NCBI RefSeq assembly: GCF_001954275.1
Contig: NZ_MBEU01000004.1
Coordinates: 62,001 to 126,000, forward strand
Direction: 5' to 3'
Length of the DNA stretch: 64,000 bases
Origin: Mycobacterium sp. IS-836
GTDB taxonomy: Bacteria; Actinomycetota; Actinomycetes; Mycobacteriales; Mycobacteriaceae
In this document: one piece after another, positions 17,946-26,819 of the stretch
Layout of the letters: every line of letters begins with the position of its first letter
Numbering within the stretch: the first letter of the stretch is position 1
Made by a program: the position numbers and the translations under genes
Notes under the pieces: generated by a model
Seen by the model: only the letters and a program-made list of their open reading frames with translations
Databases searched by the model: none
What the model was told of the DNA's origin: nothing

Positions 17946-19034
17946 ATGAACGCACCCGCTCGACCGATCCGCGTCTTCCAGGTCGGAAGTGGAAACGTCG
18001 GTTCGGAGATGATCAAGCGGATCGCCACCCAGCCCGACCTCGAACTCGTTGGCGTGCACTGCTATTCGCCGGAGAAGGTCGGCAAGGACACGGGCGAGTT
18101 CGCCGGGTTGGCTCCCAACGGGGTGACGTTTACCGGGAGCGTCGAGGAGATCATCGCCGCCAAGCCCGACGTGCTGACGTTTCACGGCGTCTTTCCCGAC
18201 GAGGACCTCTACGTCAAAGTGCTCGAGGCCGGGATCAACATCGTCACCACCGCCGACTGGATCACCGGCTGGCACCGCGACAAGAACCACCCGCACCCCT
18301 CGGGCAAGCCGGTGACCCAGCTGCTGGCGGAGGCGTGCGAGAAGGGCGGTGCGAGCTTCTATGGCACCGGGATGAACCCGGGGCTGAACCAGATTTTGGG
18401 CGTGGTGTGCTCGGCCGACGTCGCCGACATCGAGAACATCACCACCATCGAATCCGTCGACGTGTCATGCCACCACTCCAAGGACACCTGGATCGAGGTC
18501 GGCTACGGCCAGCCCGTCGACGATCCCGAAATCCCGGCGAAGCTGGAGAAGTACACCCGCGTCTTCGCCGACAGCGTCCTGATGATGGCGGACTGCTTCG
18601 ATCTGCCGCTCGACGAGGTCAAGTTCAGCTACGAATTGGGCGCCTGCACCAAGGACGTCGACCTCGGCTGGTACACGCTGCCCAAGGGCTCGCTGGGCGG
18701 CAACTATCTCAAATACCAGGGCATCGTCGATGGGGTGCCCCGGGTCGAGACGCATCTGGAGTGGCAGATGACCCCGCACACCGATCCGAGCTGGAACATC
18801 AAGGGCTGCTACATCACGCAGATCAAAGGCGACCCGTGCGTCTACAACAAACACATGATTTTCCCCAAACCCGGTGTAGACCTGTCCAATCCGGACAACT
18901 TCGCCTCGATCGGCATGACGGTGACCGGGATGCCCGCGCTGTACTCGATCAAGTCGGTGGTGGCGGCGCGGCCGGGACTGATCACCAGCGCCGACCTGCC
19001 GCTGCGCGGCTTCGCCGGGCGGTTCAAGAGGTAG
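17946..19034 (+). CDS. NAD(P)-binding dihydrodipicolinate reductase-like dehydrogenase
   Basis: A 362-residue Rossmann-fold protein of the DapB-like/amine-dehydrogenase family common in mycobacteria. The N-terminal nucleotide motif is VFQVGSGNVGSEM and the DapB-like segments are VGVHCYSPEKVGKD and ADWITGW. It is not DapB itself: it is much longer, and a true dapB lies at 21171. The ATG at 17946 directly follows the Rieske oxygenase gene. Frequent pairing of this family with Rieske oxygenases or lipid catabolic genes suggests it oxidises a product of that oxygenase, but the substrate is unknown. Confidence 0.82.
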   Translation: MNAPARPIRVFQVGSGNVGSEMIKRIATQPDLELVGVHCYSPEKVGKDTGEFAGLAPNGVTFTGSVEEIIAAKPDVLTFHGVFPDEDLYVKVLEAGINIVTTADWITGWHRDKNHPHPSGKPVTQLLAEACEKGGASFYGTGMNPGLNQILGVVCSADVADIENITTIESVDVSCHHSKDTWIEVGYGQPVDDPEIPAKLEKYTRVFADSVLMMADCFDLPLDEVKFSYELGACTKDVDLGWYTLPKGSLGGNYLKYQGIVDGVPRVETHLEWQMTPHTDPSWNIKGCYITQIKGDPCVYNKHMIFPKPGVDLSNPDNFASIGMTVTGMPALYSIKSVVAARPGLITSADLPLRGFAGRFKR

Positions 19035-19049
19035 CACGCGCCAAGGGTG

Positions 19050-20414
19050 TCAAGGCGCTTCGTCGTCGTCATCGTCGAAGAGGCGCTCCGGGTGGTGGTA
19101 GTCGTTGGTGCGCGCGCCGCGGTCCAACTGCGGCGGCGGGATCCACGCGGTGCGACCGTCGGGGAGTTTCCTTGTCCGCCAGCCCTTGTCGATTAGCTTG
19201 TGGTCGGGCGTGCAGGCGAAGGTGAGCTTGTCCGCATCGGTCATGCCGCCTGTGGCCCAGTCGTCGACGTGGTGGACCTCGGACCAGTAGCCGGGCACGT
19301 CGCATCCGGGGCGCGTGCAGCCGCGATCCTTCGCGTACAGGACTATTCGCTGATCCGGTGACGCTATTCGTCTGGACCGGCCCAAGTACAGCGGCCGGCT
19401 CGAGTGGTCGTCGAACACGGCCAGGTAGTGGTAGGCGTGGCTGGCCATGCGGATCACGTCGCGCATCGGCAGCAGCGTGCCGCCGCCCGTCACGGCGCGG
19501 CCCGCGCCCGCCGTCAGCTCCCGCAGGGTGGTCGACACGATGACGGTCACCGGCAAGCCGTTGTGCACACCGAGTTTCGGATCGCCCAGCCGCCCGCGCA
19601 CCAGGGCGTTCAGCGCGTCGTGCTGGCGCTGGGCATGGTTGCGCGGATCGCTGGCCGCCGACTCCTCGGGGGGTTCGCCTTCGACGCAAGGGGTTTGGTC
19701 GTCCGGATTGCACATCCCGGGCGCGGCGAACCGGGCCAGCCAGGCGTCGAGGTTGGCGCGCAACTCCGGGGACGCCACCAGCTTCCCGAGGCTCATCCCG
19801 TCGGCGCGCTGACCGCGCCACGTGAAACCGCGCTGCCGCGCGCGGTCGGAGTCGGAGAATTTTCCGTCCGGATTGATCCGCAGCGCGCATTGGTGCGCCA
19901 CCTTCTGGAGCTGGTCGGGCCGCAGCTTCACCGCCTGGCGGGCCAGAAACCGCTCGGCTTTTTCCACCGTTTCGACGGGTATCGCATCCGGCAGGTCAGC
20001 GATGAATGTCTGAATCACCCGCACGTGCTGACCGTCGAGCAGCCCCTCGCGCCACGCCTCGGCGGTGGCCGGCAGCTCGGGTGGCAATTCCTCGCCCGTC
20101 AGCGTCAGGCGCGGGGAGAGCTGTTTGGCGTCGCGGACCCGACGGCCGGCTTCGGCGCAGCTGATCCGCAGCCAGTCGGCGACCACTTTGTGGACCGGGC
20201 CGCCAATGTCGGCCGGATCCTCCTTCGCGAGGCCGCCGATAACGTCGTTGCTTACGGCCATCTGCCGTCGTCGGGCCGTCTCCATTCGCTCCAGCAGGCG
20301 CAGCCGGACCGCGGGGCTCAGGACGTCGAAGTTCAGGCGCCGGATCGCCGCGTCGGCGGCGTCCTGCGCTTCCAAAGCGGCAGCCACTTCGGCCGGAACC
20401 TCGATCGAACGCAT
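19050..20414 (-). CDS. 13E12-type DUF222 / HNH endonuclease domain protein
   Basis: A 454-residue member of the mycobacterial 13E12 repeat family. The N-terminal DUF222 region is helical (about residues 30-330). The C-terminal HNH domain (about 375-425) shows CTRPGCDVPGYWSEVHHVDDW with the HH pair, Cys pairs and the later CTPDHKLID. The tail is acidic. The ATG at 20414 lies inside a perfect LexA box and 6 nt downstream of a TAGAAT -10, so transcription is probably leaderless and SOS-controlled. Several 13E12 genes of M. tuberculosis are known members of the LexA regulon. No direct repeats or IS ends flank it. The biochemical target is unknown. Confidence 0.88.
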   Translation of the reverse strand: MRSIEVPAEVAAALEAQDAADAAIRRLNFDVLSPAVRLRLLERMETARRRQMAVSNDVIGGLAKEDPADIGGPVHKVVADWLRISCAEAGRRVRDAKQLSPRLTLTGEELPPELPATAEAWREGLLDGQHVRVIQTFIADLPDAIPVETVEKAERFLARQAVKLRPDQLQKVAHQCALRINPDGKFSDSDRARQRGFTWRGQRADGMSLGKLVASPELRANLDAWLARFAAPGMCNPDDQTPCVEGEPPEESAASDPRNHAQRQHDALNALVRGRLGDPKLGVHNGLPVTVIVSTTLRELTAGAGRAVTGGGTLLPMRDVIRMASHAYHYLAVFDDHSSRPLYLGRSRRIASPDQRIVLYAKDRGCTRPGCDVPGYWSEVHHVDDWATGGMTDADKLTFACTPDHKLIDKGWRTRKLPDGRTAWIPPPQLDRGARTNDYHHPERLFDDDDDEAP

Positions 20415-20426
20415 GTTCGAATTCTA
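20405..20426 (-). promoter_or_regulatory. LexA SOS box over the start of the DUF222-HNH gene, with -10
   Basis: TCGAAC-GCAT-GTTCGA (20405-20420) is a perfect match to the mycobacterial SOS box TCGAAC-N4-GTTCGA. On the minus strand TAGAAT (20426-20421) abuts it, and the start codon (20414-20412) lies in the spacer of the box. LexA bound here would cover the transcription start. Confidence 0.85.
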
Positions 20427-20492
20427 GGTGCGGGCCCCACCCAAGGCCACCGAGAAGGCGGCCGTTGTGGATGAACGCCCAACTGTGGATAA

Positions 20493-21908
<1,416 letters not shown>

Positions 21909-21917
21909 GAAACTGCG

Positions 21918-22382
21918 ATGACCAAGACGCTGCGCATCCAGCTGCTCATCGCATTCTTGTGCGTCGCGCTGCTGGTGTACTTCGTGCTGCTGGGCCGCAT
22001 GGCCGTCGCGATGATCGGCTCGGGGCGGGCCGCCGCCGTGGGCCTGGGGCTGGCGCTGCTGGTCATGCCGATCGTCGGGCTGTGGGCGATGATCGCCACC
22101 CTGCGGGCAGGATTCGCCCACCAGAGGCTGGCCCGCCTGATCGCGGAGGACGGAATGGAACTCGACACCAGTGCGCTTCCGCGACGGCCGTCGGGACGCA
22201 TCGAGCGGGACGCGGCCGACGCGCTGTTCGCCACCGTGCGCGCCGAGGTGGAAGTCGAGCCCGATGATTGGCGGCGCTGGTACCGGCTGGCCCGGGCCTA
22301 CGACTACGCGGGGGACCGCCGCCGCGCCCGCGAAGCCATGAAAACCGCCGTGAAGCTACAAAGCGAGCTCCACGCCCGGTGA
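21918..22382 (+). CDS. Small integral membrane protein (Rv2772c-like)
   Basis: A 154-residue protein with two predicted transmembrane helices (about residues 8-28 and 36-58), followed by a soluble charged helical domain (about 65-154). The last part, DDWRRWYRLARAYDYAGDRRRAREAMKTAV, looks like one tetratricopeptide-type helical hairpin. It is probably co-transcribed with dapB (gap 9 nt) and is conserved in position in M. tuberculosis. The function is unknown. Confidence 0.78.
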   Translation: MTKTLRIQLLIAFLCVALLVYFVLLGRMAVAMIGSGRAAAVGLGLALLVMPIVGLWAMIATLRAGFAHQRLARLIAEDGMELDTSALPRRPSGRIERDAADALFATVRAEVEVEPDDWRRWYRLARAYDYAGDRRRAREAMKTAVKLQSELHAR

Positions 22383-22397
22383 GCAAGACGGGACCGG

Positions 22398-22994
22398 TTA
22401 TGGCCGTCCGCCGGGGCCCATCATTCCGCCGGGGCCCATCATTCCGCCGGGGCCCATCATTCCGCCGGAACCGCCCATCATGCCTTGCATCATGGCGGGC
22501 ATTCCGTCGCGTACGAACCCGCTGACTTCGCGGGCGTGGGCGCGAATCGTCTCGGTGAGGACGGGATTGTCGGAGATTTCTTCGGCGATGACGCCTGTGG
22601 GCGTGAGCGTCAGTTGGCGACGGTAGCCGCCGGCGTTGCGGAACAGCGTTGGCAGGCTCTGGCTCATACACATGACCTCGGAACCCTGGCCGAGGTGGGA
22701 GTACATGCTGGACACGTGTGCGTGCAGTTTCGCAGCCAGATCGGGGGCATTTGATTCGGTGGTGGTGCGCACCCCTCCGGGGATCTCCTCGACGGTGCGG
22801 GTGATCTCGGTGTGTCGGTTGAACATGTCCATGTACAGGCTCATGTCCGCCGGACTTGCACCCATCATGCCGCCGTCGGTCAAGCGGACGCGCGGGACGG
22901 ATGAACCAAAGACCCCGCGAAGGGCATATCCGATACCCAGCACCGTGCCAGCGCCAAGCGCGGCAAGTGCTGCCCGCCGCGTGAATGTAGCCAT
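22398..22994 (-). CDS. Exported Met/Gly-rich protein behind a RicR-type promoter
   Basis: A 198-residue protein. The N-terminus TFTRRAALAALGAGTVLGIGYAL has the twin arginine and hydrophobic stretch of a Tat signal, with no lipobox. The C-terminus is Met-rich, with repeats of GGMMGP (18-bp DNA units), and could bind Cu(I) through Met thioethers. The start has a strong AGGAGG about 8 nt upstream. It lies downstream of the 66-residue membrane protein gene in the same direction, and both follow a RicR/CsoR-like operator, so a role in extracytoplasmic copper handling is a reasonable inference. I know no characterised homologue. Confidence 0.75.
   Translation of the reverse strand: MATFTRRAALAALGAGTVLGIGYALRGVFGSSVPRVRLTDGGMMGASPADMSLYMDMFNRHTEITRTVEEIPGGVRTTTESNAPDLAAKLHAHVSSMYSHLGQGSEVMCMSQSLPTLFRNAGGYRRQLTLTPTGVIAEEISDNPVLTETIRAHAREVSGFVRDGMPAMMQGMMGGSGGMMGPGGMMGPGGMMGPGGRP
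22411..22464 (-). repeat. Three perfect 18-bp tandem repeats in the Met-rich gene
   Basis: Units at 22411-22428, 22429-22446 and 22447-22464 are identical (plus-strand CCGGGGCCCATCATTCCG). Each encodes the hexapeptide GGMMGP. Copy number may vary between strains. Confidence 0.95.
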
Positions 22995-23066
22995 CCAGTG
23001 GCCTCCTAAGCGCCTCGGTGGTATGTCCTCAACGAATAGACTTGGAGCTCAACGCTTCCCGTGTGG

Positions 23067-23267
23067 CTACATCAATCGACGGTAGAAGTCGTCATCGTCC
23101 GTTTCGCTTCGACCAATCCGGGCCGGGGGATCGTGTCGCGGTCTGATAGCAAAACCAACCGCGATGCTCGTGACGGCGAAGACCAACGCCCACAAAATCA
23201 CCATCGACGGAATGTGGGCGATCCCGCTGCACCAGCCCCAGCCATTCCCGCCATACCACATCGTCAT
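23067..23267 (-). CDS. Small membrane protein, first gene after the RicR-type promoter
   Basis: A 66-residue protein: an aromatic/Gly N-terminus (MTMWYGGNGWGWCSG), one transmembrane helix (about residues 20-42, PSMVILWALVFAVTSIAVGFAI), then a short charged cytoplasmic tail ending DDDDFYRRLM. The tail resembles the short SHOCT-like tails of small membrane proteins often found near metal genes. GGAGG stands 8 nt before the ATG. The promoter upstream carries an exact TACCC-N5-GGGTA site. Another gene follows after 72 nt. A function in copper response is inferred only from that operator. Confidence 0.72.
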   Translation of the reverse strand: MTMWYGGNGWGWCSGIAHIPSMVILWALVFAVTSIAVGFAIRPRHDPPARIGRSETDDDDFYRRLM

Positions 23268-23299
23268 TACATTTCCTCCAAGGTCGCAATCTTTGCCAA

Positions 23300-23328
23300 A
23301 GGGTACCCCGGTAGGGTATGTAGGTCAA
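23300..23328 (-). promoter_or_regulatory. Promoter with RicR/CsoR-type copper operator
   Basis: On the minus strand TTGACC (23328-23323), a 17-nt spacer and TACCCT (23305-23300) form a good SigA promoter. The palindrome TACCC-CGGTA-GGGTA (23304-23318) lies in the spacer and touches the -10. It matches exactly the TACCC-N5-GGGTA motif reported for the mycobacterial copper-sensing RicR regulon. Confidence 0.78.
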
Positions 23329-23467
23329 GAGTTCCGCAAGTCGGCCCGCTGTTCTCACCGCGGGCAAGAAGGGGCGCGGTGACATCTGGTTTCCTATGTG
23401 GAGGGATACTCTATTGCTCTCCAGCCGGACTGCCGCTCCGGCGCGGCCATCAGATGGGAGCCAGCCG

Positions 23468-23920
23468 GTGCCGCGACTGCTGATCGTCCATCACACGCCG
23501 TCGCCGTTCATGCAGGCGATGTTCGAGGCGGTCCTGTCCGGCGCGACCGATCCCGAGATCGAGGGTGTGGAGGTGGTGCGGCGGCCGGCACTCACCGTCG
23601 CACCGGCCGACATGCTCGAGGCGGACGGCTATCTCCTGGGAACCCCCGCCAATCTCGGCTACATGAGCGGCGCACTCAAGCACGCGTTCGACGTCTGCTA
23701 CTACCCGTGCCTCGACGCGACCCGCGGGCGCCCGTTCGGGTTGTACCTGCACGGCAACGAGGGCACCGAGGGAGCCGAACGCGCTGTGGAGGCGATCACC
23801 ACCGGGCTCGGCTGGGTGAAAGCCGCTGAGCACGTGGTGGTGTCGAGCAAGCCGAGCAAGGACGACCTGGAGGCGTGCTGGAACCTAGGCGCGACGGTCG
23901 CCGCTCAGCTGATGGGGTAA
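23468..23920 (+). CDS. Flavodoxin/NADPH-dependent FMN reductase-like protein
   Basis: A 150-residue flavodoxin-like fold protein, closely matching my memory of Rv2771c. The N-terminal strand is RLLIVHHTPSPFMQAM. The flavin loop GTPANLGYMSGALKHAFDVCYY (about residues 60-80) is the typical FMN-reductase signature. The GTG at 23468 with GGGAG 7 nt upstream gives the N-terminus VPRLLIV. An earlier in-frame start would add residues without family resemblance. The 3' end overlaps the convergent membrane-protein gene by 16 bp. The electron acceptor is unknown. Confidence 0.88.
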   Translation: MPRLLIVHHTPSPFMQAMFEAVLSGATDPEIEGVEVVRRPALTVAPADMLEADGYLLGTPANLGYMSGALKHAFDVCYYPCLDATRGRPFGLYLHGNEGTEGAERAVEAITTGLGWVKAAEHVVVSSKPSKDDLEACWNLGATVAAQLMG

Positions 23921-24384
23921 GCAACGTAGCCGAGGGCGCCCGCGAGAACAGCGAATTTGATCAGTGCCGCGATCCGCGCGCGCCGCGCATGAACACCAAC
24001 CCGCCTGCGCTCGAGCACCTTCAGCAGCGACACCCCCTCGACCGCGTCGCCGGCGACGGCGACACTCACCAAAGCCGGCAACAAAGCCGGGTGCCCGCGC
24101 CGCCGCCGCGTGCGGTCGACGAGGAGGGCCGTGAGGATGCCGTAGGTCGTCATGTAGCCGAAGTCCAGCCACAGCGACAACCGCGCGGCCCGCTGACCGT
24201 CGGAGCCCCACTGGGTCATGATCTCCTCGGCGCGAGATTCGCTGCCGGCCAGCTCAAATGGGATGATCCCCGGCCCGCCGCTGCGCCGCATTCGACGCTC
24301 CAGCACGAGCATTCCCGCCGTGTATCCCACGAAGCAGGCGGTGGCCGTCGCCAGCCGATTGTCCCGTATCCGCTGGATCACCAT
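23905..24384 (-). CDS. Membrane protein of unknown function
   Basis: A 159-residue protein with about three to four hydrophobic segments (LATATACFVGYTAGMLV, LWLDFGYMTTYGILTALLV, LLPALVSVAVAGDAVEGVSLL, IAALIKFAVLAGALGYVAY). It has Arg-rich cytoplasmic loops, consistent with a small polytopic inner-membrane protein. AGGAGG precedes the ATG at 24384. It follows the thioesterase gene in the same direction at a 9-nt gap and is probably co-transcribed. I recognise no functional family. Confidence 0.72.
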   Translation of the reverse strand: MVIQRIRDNRLATATACFVGYTAGMLVLERRMRRSGGPGIIPFELAGSESRAEEIMTQWGSDGQRAARLSLWLDFGYMTTYGILTALLVDRTRRRRGHPALLPALVSVAVAGDAVEGVSLLKVLERRRVGVHARRARIAALIKFAVLAGALGYVAYPIS

Positions 24385-24393
24385 GCTGACCTC

Positions 24394-25197
24394 CTAAGCC
24401 GGCTGGAACGCCTCGGCCGGCTGGGCCAACGCCAGCGCCGAACTGGTGCCGATCGGCCCGTGCCGGTCGAACAGGGTCGCGGCGCCGGTGGCCACACCGG
24501 CTGTGCCGTAGTGGCTTTGGGCCGCCAGGCCGAGGAATTCACCGTCGGGCAATCGGCTCGCGGTCACGGTGTAGTCGGCGTTGATATAGCGCAATCCGCC
24601 TGTGCCCCAATGGGTGAGCGAGCTGGTGATGTCGCCGACGAATGCCAGGCGGGTAAACGGCGTCAGGGGATAGCCGTGCACCATCGGGCGGAACAGCCGC
24701 ACCCAGGCGAACTTCTGCGAGTGCGACTGCTCCCACTCGCCTGCGGCGATGCCGGGACTGCCTTCCAGGGTGGCGCCGTATCCCCAGATGAGAAACGGCA
24801 TGTCGGCCGGAAAGCCGTCGGAGTCCGCCGGCAGCGGCGGCATCTCGACCGGCGAGGACCACACCCGCCCGTCCGGGTGATCGCCCCGCCGCAGAAACAG
24901 CGCGCTGGCCCGCGCGACCGTCGTCCCGTTCTGCACCAACGCGGCGTCCACCAGCTTGATGCGCCGGCCCTCCCGCTGCACCGACGTCTCAATCCGCACC
25001 GGTTCGGGCAGCGCCGGACGCAACAGATCGACCGTGAAGCGGGCGGGTTGAAACTCGGGATCGATACCGGATCGCTCTATCCCCCAACCCAACAAACCGC
25101 CGACGTTCTGGCCGCCCATCGCCGCGCCCCACGGTCCGCGCGTCAGCGCGCCCGGCAAAAAGAACTCGCCATCGACAGTGAAGAAAGCCTCGGGCAT
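24394..25197 (-). CDS. Acyl-CoA thioesterase-like protein (TesB/4HBT_3 type)
   Basis: A protein of about 267 residues with a double hot-dog layout like TesB-family thioesterases, which hydrolyse acyl-CoA to free acid and CoA. Typical parts are GPWGAAMGGQNVGGLLGWGIE, the first hot-dog end with SALFLRRGD, and the second-half motif AQSHYGTAGVATGAATLFD. I placed the start at ATG 25197 (MPEAFFTVDG). The frame continues to GTG 25230, which is also possible. Divergent from the acyl-CoA ligase gene; opposing enzymes (ligase and thioesterase) sit back to back here. The chain-length preference is unknown. Confidence 0.8.
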   Translation of the reverse strand: MPEAFFTVDGEFFLPGALTRGPWGAAMGGQNVGGLLGWGIERSGIDPEFQPARFTVDLLRPALPEPVRIETSVQREGRRIKLVDAALVQNGTTVARASALFLRRGDHPDGRVWSSPVEMPPLPADSDGFPADMPFLIWGYGATLEGSPGIAAGEWEQSHSQKFAWVRLFRPMVHGYPLTPFTRLAFVGDITSSLTHWGTGGLRYINADYTVTASRLPDGEFLGLAAQSHYGTAGVATGAATLFDRHGPIGTSSALALAQPAEAFQPA

Positions 25198-25250
25198 GAT
25201 GGCGGAATCCTCGGTCGTCACCAGTATCACGATAGGACACCGGATACCGG

Positions 25251-25278
25251 GCTAGGACAAGGACGCTAGGACAAGGAC
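25251..25278 (+). repeat. Two perfect 14-bp tandem repeats before the acyl-CoA ligase start
   Basis: GCTAGGACAAGGAC occurs at 25251-25264 and again at 25265-25278. The second copy supplies the purine-rich ribosome-binding region of the ATG at 25284. It may be a duplicated control site or replication slippage. Confidence 0.9.
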
Positions 25279-25283
25279 AGGGC

Positions 25284-26819
25284 ATGCCTGCAGTGATCGA
25301 AATTCCCAGTGACCACAATCCCTTCCCGAGCACCGGCGTCTCTCGTGATCCCGACGGCATCCCGCACTACGACCGTCTGCCCGCGACGCTGCTGGACATG
25401 CTCGCCGAGCAGGTCGACAACCGCCCGAACAGCGAGGCGGTCGTCGAGCTCGGGGCCGGCCGGCTGACGTACCGGGAACTGTGGAACCGCGCGGCGAGGG
25501 TCGCCGGCGGCCTGCAGGCCGAGGGGCTCGGCCCGGGTGACCGTGTCGCGGTGCGTTACCCGGCCGGCATCAATTGGGTGCTCGCGTTCTGGGGCATCGT
25601 GATGGCCGGGGGCGTTGCGGTGCCGGTCAATACGCGATCGGCGCAGCCCGAGGTCGAGTTCGTCCTGTCCGACTCGGGCGCCCGGATGGACCTCGCGCCC
25701 GGCGCCCCGCTGCCCGACGGCGAGCCGCACGTGACCCACGGGCTCAGTCATACCGACACGGCCGCGCTGTTCTACACGTCGGGAACCACCGGCCACCCCA
25801 AGGGAGTTCCGACCACCCACGAGGCGTTCGTGACCAACACCGAGAACGCGATCCGGTGTCTCGAGCAGCCGCGGGATCTCGGCGAGGGCATGCGCACGCT
25901 GATCTCGGTGCCGCTGTTCCACGTGACCGGCTGCAACTCACAGCTTTTGGCCGCGGCCCGGCTCGGGGGAGCGTCGGTGATCATGCCCGCGCTCAACCTC
26001 GACGAATTGATTGCCACGCTGAGCGCCGAGCGAATCTCGGTCATGGTGACCGTTCCGGCGATCTACGCCTTGATGTTGCGGCACAAGGATTTTGGCAGCG
26101 CCGACGTCTCCGGGGTCCGCTGGGTGGGCTACGGCGGCGCGCCGATCGCCCCGTCGTTGGTGCGCGCGGTGAAGGAGGCGTTTGGCCAAGCCACGGTGTT
26201 CAACGGGTACGGCATGACCGAGACGGCCTCGCTGATGACCGTGCTGCCCGACGACGACGCGGTCGAGCACGCCGATTCGGTTGGATACGCGGTGCCGTCG
26301 GTGGATCTTGGCCTGGTCCCGTTCGGTGGCGACGAGCCCGGCGTGGGCGAGTTGGTGGTGCGCGGGGCCAATGTGACCAGCGGCTACTGGAACCGGCCCG
26401 AGGCCACCGCCGCCACGATCGTGGACGGCTGGCTACACACCGGCGACGTGGTGCGGGTCGACGACGCGGGCCGGGTGCATATCGTCGACCGGCTCAAGGA
26501 CATCATCAACCGAGGCGGCGAGAACGTCTCCAGCGTCGAGGTGGAAGCGGTCCTGCTGTCGGCGCCCAATGTCGCGGATGCGTGCGTGCTGGCGGTGCCC
26601 GACGAGGTCATGGGGGAGAAGGTCGGTGCGGTGCTGTTCGGCGACCAAGACCGGATCGACGTGACGGCCGTGCTCGATCACTGCCGTGCCCAGCTGTCCG
26701 ACTTCAAGGTGCCGCAGTACGTGACGGTGGTGGACAGCGCGCTGCCCCGCAACGCCGGCGGCAAACTGCTCAAGGGCAAACTCCGCGAGCAGGTGCAGTG
26801 GGGCGACCCGCTGCGATGA
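25284..26819 (+). CDS. AMP-forming acyl-CoA synthetase (FadD-like)
   Basis: A 511-residue adenylate-forming enzyme that activates a carboxylic acid as acyl-AMP and then acyl-CoA. The AMP-binding P-loop-like motif is FYTSGTTGHPKGV (about residues 163-175), YGMTE lies near 310, and the GWLHTGDV and KDIINRGGENVSS motifs and the C-terminal catalytic Lys in PRNAGGKLLKG are all intact. The ATG at 25284 follows a purine-rich repeat. Its stop overlaps the start of the single-chain carboxylase (ATGA), so activation and carboxylation of the same acid are probably coupled. The acid is unknown. Confidence 0.92.
   Translation: MPAVIEIPSDHNPFPSTGVSRDPDGIPHYDRLPATLLDMLAEQVDNRPNSEAVVELGAGRLTYRELWNRAARVAGGLQAEGLGPGDRVAVRYPAGINWVLAFWGIVMAGGVAVPVNTRSAQPEVEFVLSDSGARMDLAPGAPLPDGEPHVTHGLSHTDTAALFYTSGTTGHPKGVPTTHEAFVTNTENAIRCLEQPRDLGEGMRTLISVPLFHVTGCNSQLLAAARLGGASVIMPALNLDELIATLSAERISVMVTVPAIYALMLRHKDFGSADVSGVRWVGYGGAPIAPSLVRAVKEAFGQATVFNGYGMTETASLMTVLPDDDAVEHADSVGYAVPSVDLGLVPFGGDEPGVGELVVRGANVTSGYWNRPEATAATIVDGWLHTGDVVRVDDAGRVHIVDRLKDIINRGGENVSSVEVEAVLLSAPNVADACVLAVPDEVMGEKVGAVLFGDQDRIDVTAVLDHCRAQLSDFKVPQYVTVVDSALPRNAGGKLLKGKLREQVQWGDPLR

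Noticed and set aside
17946..19034. This dehydrogenase as dapB
   Set aside because: It is about 120 residues longer than DapB and lacks the [12 protein letters not shown] motif, which is present in the true dapB at 21171.
19050..20414. DUF222-HNH gene as part of an insertion sequence or intron
   Set aside because: No flanking inverted or direct repeats were visible and the neighbours are intact; it is a 13E12-family gene on its own.
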